Shown here: piece by piece, positions 60,599-64,000 of the stretch | How the letters are laid out: the number at the start of each line of letters is the position of its first letter | Numbering within the stretch: the stretch's first letter is position 1 | Assembly: GCA_037039685.1 (NCBI GenBank) | Contig: JAWNGF010000001.1 | Span: forward strand, 6,200,001 to 6,264,000 | Direction of reading: 5' to 3' | Source: Ceratobasidium sp. AG-K | Taxonomy: Eukaryota; Basidiomycota; Agaricomycetes; Cantharellales; Ceratobasidiaceae | Length of the DNA: 64,000 bases | The notes under the pieces: model-generated | Seen by the model: only the letters and a program-made list of their open reading frames with translations | What the model was told of the DNA's origin: nothing | Database searches by the model: none | Translations under genes and position numbers: made by a program

Positions 60599-61096
60599 TT
60601 TAAACCGCACATTTATAGTTGTATCTAGTTTTTGGATCTTTTCACCGTGTATTTATAATTGCCATCTTGCTGTAACCTCGGTCGTCATAATCCAAACTCG
60701 AGCTCCTTGAAACGTGATCTGGCAAAGAGACGAGCCTTAAGCTCTTTGCCAATACCGAAAGTGAACAAGTCGCGCAAACGACTCTACACCCACCAATGAA
60801 ATGGACTCGGATGTAGCCAAAAATCTAGCACATAATAGACACTTACAGCACAATCACATGGCGGGAGTAATTTGGCCACTCATCAATCAAAGAGAGGGTG
60901 AGGGCAAAGCTGAAAAGAAGCGAGAGGTACGGAGCGACTGAGAAGTCAGCCAGAAGGTCGAGGGGGCCAAGTTTGAGCAATGGTATTGAACTCAAAATAC
61001 TGCACTGTGGTCATAGGGGTCCCTACCTATGGACTCATGCCTGCGTTGTCTGGCAGTCTTGCTGCACCGTTGGTGATTACCAAACCATGCACAAAT

Positions 61097-61110
61097 GCGC
61101 TTCTAAGCGC
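61097..61110. promoter_or_regulatory. Palindromic element upstream of array copy F
   Basis: Second identical copy of GCGCTTCTAAGCGC, at a matching distance from the start codon as in copy E. Confidence 0.4.
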
Positions 61111-61196
61111 TCGTGTAGTGGTTCTCGACACGTTTTGACCTCGACCGTACTTATCGAATGCAACCATAACGATTAATCTCCTGACTTAACCGTGCA

Positions 61197-62547
61197 ATGG
61201 AATCTGCTTCAAGGTGTTATAGCAAATCCCCTGTGGGAACCACCATTGATACGGGCTTCGTGCGCTGTTTTGTTGATTCATACTATTATGTGGCAGAACC
61301 CAGGGTGGTGGACATGGGATATAGCGATTTTGAGCTTCAGGTGTGCCCGAGTTCAAGCGAGACTAGCGAGTCGTCGTCTAAGCTCGAGTCCAACGCAGAT
61401 CGACGACACGGTATTCAAAACCCACAAGCATCAGCTAGTCAAGTTTGGGTACTTTGCCGAACACATTCGGCATGCTTCGTCGGGAGATAGTGGCACCGAC
61501 GCGGAGTCAATCAAACTCGACGGGGACAAGCGAGACGTCGAGGACATGGTCAACACGCTCAAGATTCTCTATGCTTCGTGAGTAACGCAGTTACACGCCA
61601 GACTTGTATGCGTCATAACAGTCCTTCATAGTGTGATTTCTGGCCCCTTCAAGTTCGAGCCCCCAGTCCTCATTTCGGCATTTCGGGTGGCAAAAACCTA
61701 CGACTATCCTGATCTGCGCATATATTGCATCGAGCGGCTGGAAAAGTACGAAGAGAACCTCAGCTCAATGCAACGCATCGAGCTCGCACGAGCATTTGAT
61801 CCCAATTCGCGGGAGGTAGCCACATACCACGCAATGTGCAAGCGAGACAAGCCGTTTACAGACGCCGAGACGAGGATTCTGGGAATGCTTGCGTGGTCGA
61901 TGATCACTCGTGTGCGAAGGCTGGAACAGGCAAGGCAGCAGCAGGACGTATTTGATTCCCACGCGCGAGGGCCACCAGTCACTCTGGGAGTGTTGGATTG
62001 CGAATTGAGCGACGAGGAAGAGACGGGAAGTGAAATAGGACAAGGGGACGAGTACATGAACGCGTCGAATAGGCGAAGTGAACTGGAGCGGTTGGAGTTA
62101 GAGGAGAGAAAGCGGGGATACGAGGAGGCCTTGCAGCGGCACCAAGAGTGGAAAAAGAAGGAAGAGCTGCAGGTGAAGGGGAGGATAGAAGAGCCACCGA
62201 GGAGGGAGCACGAGTATGAATGGGAGGGGAAAGAGCATGGGTGGGAGGAAATACAAGAGCACGAGTGGAAGGGGAAAGAACTAGAGTGGGACGTAGCGGA
62301 GACGAGCAATCCGCCAATGAAAGGGAAGAACAATGCGGCTTCGCGGGCTTTCTGTGCGCTGTCTTCGCGCTACCTAACCGTGGCCGGCCGTATCTGCGGG
62401 AATCCCAACCCCGTGACGGATAACCCAAAGACGGAGAAAGGTCGTACCTCTGATGCAAAGGACGGCTCGACTCTCTTTGATGAATACGCCAATGACTTCA
62501 AGCACGACGACGGCGGTGATCTTGATGAAAAGAAGAGGTTAATTTGA
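61197..62547 (+). CDS. BTB/POZ-like protein, array copy F
   Basis: Intact. Exon 1 (61197 to about 61340) reads MESASRCYSKSPVGTTIDTG and ends VVDMGYSDFELQ. Exon 2 opens IDDTVFKTHKHQLVKFGYFA (acceptor AG at about 61398) and ends VNTLKILYA. Exon 3 gives VISGPFKFEPPVLISAFRVA, KTYDYPDLRIYCIERLEKYE, SMQRIELARAFDPNSREVAT, AMCKRDKPFTDAETRILGML. A charged coiled coil with RKRGYEEALQRHQEWKKKEE and WEGKEHGWEEIQEHEW repeats follows, then SNPPMKGKNNAASRAFCALS and an acidic end (STLFDEYANDFKHDDGGDLD). No signal peptide or membrane segment; a cytosolic or nuclear interaction protein is expected. Function unknown. Confidence 0.8.
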
Positions 62548-63033
62548 ATCGCACATTTATAGCTGTATCCGTATCCGAGTCTTTTCGCCGTGTATTTATA
62601 ATTGCTCTCTTGCTGTAACCTCGATCGTCATGATCCACTGAGCTTTGTGAAACATGATCGTTGGCGACAAGCCGTAAAGCTTTTACCCATCCAGAAAGCG
62701 AGCAAGTAGCTGAAGTGACTCACCGATTCGAAATCGATCGGCTGTAGATACCGAAAGTTTAAACAGTGTAATGAACGCTTACATCATAATCACATAGCGG
62801 GAACTATTTGGCCGCTCGTCGATCAACGAAGCTAGCAACCCCCACAAGGGTTACCATGCAGTGCACACATCGTGCTTCGCAACGGCTGATGAAATTCGCT
62901 AAATTAAAACAAGATTCATTGACCCAGAATTCAATTTTTACATAAAAACACAGACGAGTACAGCAAGAAATAAAGACGACTATATGTAAAGCGTTCCGAG
63001 TCAAGGTGGGCCAGCCGTGTAGTGTATCTAGGT
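62548..63033. other. Array edge with truncated seventh-unit upstream region
   Basis: The 3' flank of copy F (ending CTGTAACCTCGATCGTCATGATCCA) matches the 3' flank of copy E. It is followed at about 62650-62830 by sequence resembling the upstream region of copy F (for example CACATAGCGGGAACTATTTGG against CACATGGCGGGAGTAATTTGG). Similarity then stops and no BTB coding follows: a partial unit left by the duplication. Confidence 0.55.
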
Positions 63034-64000
63034 CTAGGGTTCGTCTCGGTCTGCGCCATCTTCGGTCATTTCGCTCTCGGCGCTGGACCAGTGCGCGCGG
63101 ATCGTGTCCGAGTCGGTGGTGCTCCCGTACCCGCTCTCGGAAGCGTCGACGGAGTAGATCGATGCGGCATCGCTGGCGACCTGGGATGAGCGGTGCGAGT
63201 TACTCGCGGCGTTCCAGGCGCGGCCCTCGATGTCGTGGTGGGACGTCTTGGGGAAGGTGCTGGCAGAGAAGCTAGTGGACAAATGGCCTGGGCTGTGGCC
63301 TGCCGCGACGGGGGACGTCGGGTTGGGCCTGAGTTGGAGGTGGGCGGGTCGGTGGGGTTCGGTGGGTGGAGCAGGGGCTGGCGGTGGAGCGGTGGCAGAG
63401 GGTGAAAAGGCGTCTTCGGGGGACATTCCCGCAGAATAGCGCAATAGTTGCTCGGCGTATCGCTGCATCTCGTCGATGGGGATGCTCAACCTGCGATTGG
63501 GTGAGATGAGGTAAAAAGGGACGTGATATCACACACCTGAAATCGTTGAGAAGCAAAAAGTGGAGTTCGAGCTGATTGAGCTCTGTTTGTGGAAGACCGC
63601 CGACTTTCGCGTAGCGCGAGTTGGTGTAAAAGACGTCGGAAAAGAACTTGGAGGCGACGGTGACGCCGGCGATAAGCAAGCGGTGGATGTTGTAGCTGTC
63701 GATCGTCAGCGTGCGGTGCGGGGTCGACGAGCCGGGCAGCGCACAGTCCGAGGCAAGCTTGGACATGCTGGGGGGTTGTGAGCGACGTCCCGGATTGGAT
63801 GTTTGACTTACCGATCAAAGTAGATGAGCAGACCGAGAAAAACCTCGTTTGTGGTGGGACAGTACTTTAAAATGCGCAAAAGATACTGCTCGATGGAGAT
63901 GCTGGGGATGTTGCGGGCATGAAAGGCAAGGGTGGCTGCCGGGGTGCCGAGAGCGTTGCGGGATGCGGTGGTGAGGTGGGACCAGATGGGGGGTCTGGAG
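63034..64000 (-). CDS. Pho80/PREG-like cyclin, partial at right edge
   Basis: Cyclin partner of a Pho85-type kinase; in yeast and Neurospora such cyclins (Pho80, PREG) govern phosphate signalling. The N terminus lies beyond the window. Visible cyclin box: FHARNIPSISIEQYLLRILK, YCPTTNEVFLGLLIYFDR, then after an intron MSKLASDCALPGSSTPHRTL, TIDSYNIHRLLIAGVTVASK, FFSDVFYTNSRYAKVGGLPQ, ELNQLELHFLLLNDFRLSIP, IDEMQRYAEQLL. This is the Pho80-type pattern (SKFFSD-x-FYTNxRYAKVGG). An intron at about 63494-63537 splits the last helix. The C-terminal tail (about 120 residues) is Ser/Pro-rich and ends in an acidic segment; TAG rc at 63034-63036. Confidence 0.9.

Noticed and set aside
1..64000. CRISPR array, prophage, bacterial operon or retrotransposon
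   Set aside because: Intron-rich fungal genes throughout; no regularly spaced repeats, reverse transcriptase, integrase or LTR pair was seen.

Overview
The window is from a filamentous fungus, very probably an Agaricomycete (Basidiomycota). Genes are densely packed on both strands and cut by many short GT..AG introns, mostly 50-65 bp. The protein set (CCR4-NOT, Bem1 polarity scaffold, Ytp1, secreted GH16 and GH47 enzymes, a gamma-glutamyltranspeptidase, expanded BTB-like proteins) is fungal. The BTB-type family and GH16 proteins suggest a Rhizoctonia/Ceratobasidium-like plant-associated species; that placement is inference and was not tested by a search.

Layout. 1-2017: 3' half of an ABCC transporter entering from the left edge, with a frame break near its C terminus. 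2190-5019: CCR4-NOT subunit Not3/5, containing a 7-nt microexon. 5232-6036 (-) and 6294-7420 (+): divergent mitochondrial ribosomal bL12m and CutC. 7421-9679: gene-free. 9680-11548: a bZIP factor. 11974-14762: a GH47 alpha-mannosidase. 15000-15994: RhoGDI. 17181-18655: a secreted six-hairpin glycosidase-like protein. 18970-22297 (-): a Pro-rich tandem-UIM protein. 23484-24683 (-): an unknown Cys-motif protein. 24792-26282 (-): a probably decayed coding stretch. 26675-28657: Bem1. 29233-29927 (-): a second bZIP factor.

30892-35600 holds two tandem GH16 endoglucanase genes (-), duplicated with their upstream regions, and a long near-perfect inverted repeat between them. 35729-39849: an FHA-forkhead factor of Fhl1 type. 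40750-43013: Ytp1-like membrane protein. 43777-46254: gamma-glutamyltranspeptidase. 46446-50409 (-): two tandem NAD-dependent glycerol-3-phosphate dehydrogenase genes.

51958-62547 is the most unusual part: six tandem paralogous BTB/POZ-like genes on the + strand, in two subfamilies of three (A-C, D-F). They have a conserved three-exon core, very variable charged coiled-coil C termini, signs of decay in copies A and E, and the promoter remnant of a seventh unit at the downstream edge. The window ends inside a Pho80/PREG-type cyclin (63034 to the right edge, -).

Functional links are limited, as is usual for a fungal chromosome. Two themes recur. Secreted or secretory-pathway carbohydrate enzymes appear as GH47, the six-hairpin protein and two GH16. 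Regulatory or polarity factors appear as Bem1, RhoGDI, two bZIPs, Fhl1-like, a Pho80-like cyclin and CCR4-NOT. Local gene amplification (GH16, Gpd, BTB) dominates the second half. Exon boundaries given here were read by eye from splice consensus, reading frame and remembered family patterns.
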